Shown in pieces: positions 13,629-13,844 of a stretch of 13,844 nt of DNA (position 1 is the first letter of the stretch; every line of letters starts with the position of its first letter). The notes under the pieces are model-generated. The model saw nothing but the letters and a program-made list of their open reading frames with translations. It was not told the origin of the DNA and made no database searches. The DNA is from JBCDIQ01 sp039024295 (GTDB lineage: Bacteria > Bacteroidota > Bacteroidia > J057), in assembly GCA_039024295.1 (NCBI GenBank), contig JBCDIQ010000124.1, forward strand, positions 1 through 13,844, in the 5' to 3' direction. The position numbers and the translations under genes are program-made.

Positions 13629-13844
13629 TTGAATGCGCGCGTCGTAATAGTTCTTGCAGGCATCGTCGTGTTGATCGCTTGCAATGAAGATCCGCCTCCT
13701 CCCGTTACCCCCCAACGGGTAGAGGTGAACGGCCTGTATGCTGTTTCCATCCCCTCAAATCTGGTGGAACAGAAAGATATGCATGATTATGCGGGACTTC
13801 AGTACTACGACGCTGCCCAAGATTTTTACCTGATGGGAATTGTA
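13629..13844 (+). CDS. Lipoprotein, hypothetical (partial, C-terminus outside window)
   Basis: An open frame runs from about 13629 to the right edge (72 codons visible). I chose the TTG at 13629, which gives M-N-A-R then VVIVLAGIVVLIAC: a charged n-region, hydrophobic core and a lipobox L-I-A-C with Cys18. This indicates signal peptidase II processing and a lipid anchor. No ATG exists in this frame; a CTG four codons upstream is the alternative. After Cys come NEDPPPPVTPQ, a proline-rich linker, then a soluble domain (VNGLYAVSIPSNLVEQKDM, DAAQDFYLMGIV) I do not recognise. It begins 40 nt after the TerC gene stop. The lipoprotein reading is seen; function is unknown. Confidence 0.7.
   Translation, partial: MNARVVIVLAGIVVLIACNEDPPPPVTPQRVEVNGLYAVSIPSNLVEQKDMHDYAGLQYYDAAQDFYLMGIV

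Noticed and set aside
13701..13719. CCCGTT...AACGGG hairpin
   Set aside because: It lies inside the lipoprotein coding sequence (proline-rich linker) and has no T tract; best explained by proline codons.
1..13844. Mobile elements, prophage, CRISPR array, tRNA or rRNA genes
   Set aside because: No transposase, integrase, direct-repeat array, cloverleaf or rRNA-like sequence was seen on either strand.

Overview
The window looks like ordinary chromosomal DNA from a member of the Bacteroidota (Saprospiria- or Cytophagia-like; the genus cannot be read from this stretch). The evidence is: several genes sit just behind the Bacteroidota -7 promoter element TAnnTTTG, most starts lack a clear Shine-Dalgarno sequence, and the gene families are typical of the phylum (DUF2461, an RskA-type anti-sigma factor with its ECF sigma factor, a YoeB toxin paired with a DUF2683-like antitoxin, a Tat-targeted class V aminotransferase, and a biotin carboxylase with a C-terminal tail). 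I see no rRNA, tRNA, CRISPR array, prophage or insertion sequence. No gene-free stretch exceeds about 220 bases.

Layout: 1-494 is the start of an exported, probably beta-barrel protein read leftward and cut by the window edge. At 653-2207 a PfkB-family kinase is followed by an unrecognised 198-residue protein. A Tat-signal class V aminotransferase (2209-3501, minus) converges on it with a 1-nt gap. At 3722-5076 an ECF sigma factor and its membrane anti-sigma factor overlap by 10 nt, the second using a TTG start. Converging on them is a DUF2461 gene (minus) followed by a 32-residue Lys/Cys-rich micro-gene (5089-5187) joined to it through a TAATG junction; it is easily missed by gene finders. 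At 6042-6538 is a toxin-antitoxin pair with its own terminator, then a stand-alone biotin carboxylase (6656-8146).

The block 8194-11962 is all on the minus strand. An unrecognised 190-residue gene runs into recO through a GTGA overlap. A NeuD-like hexapeptide acyltransferase is followed by deoD (purine nucleoside phosphorylase), and a PhzF-family protein lies upstream of both. Divergent from PhzF are a PPP-family phosphatase, a TerC-family membrane protein, and the start of a lipoprotein cut by the right edge.

The genes are mostly housekeeping (DNA repair, nucleoside salvage, acyl-CoA carboxylation, stress sigma control). I did not find a clearly new multi-gene system. The best leads are the coupled micro-gene, the unknown gene coupled to recO, the apparently leaderless acyltransferase whose family His is missing, and a nested dyad in the terC leader.
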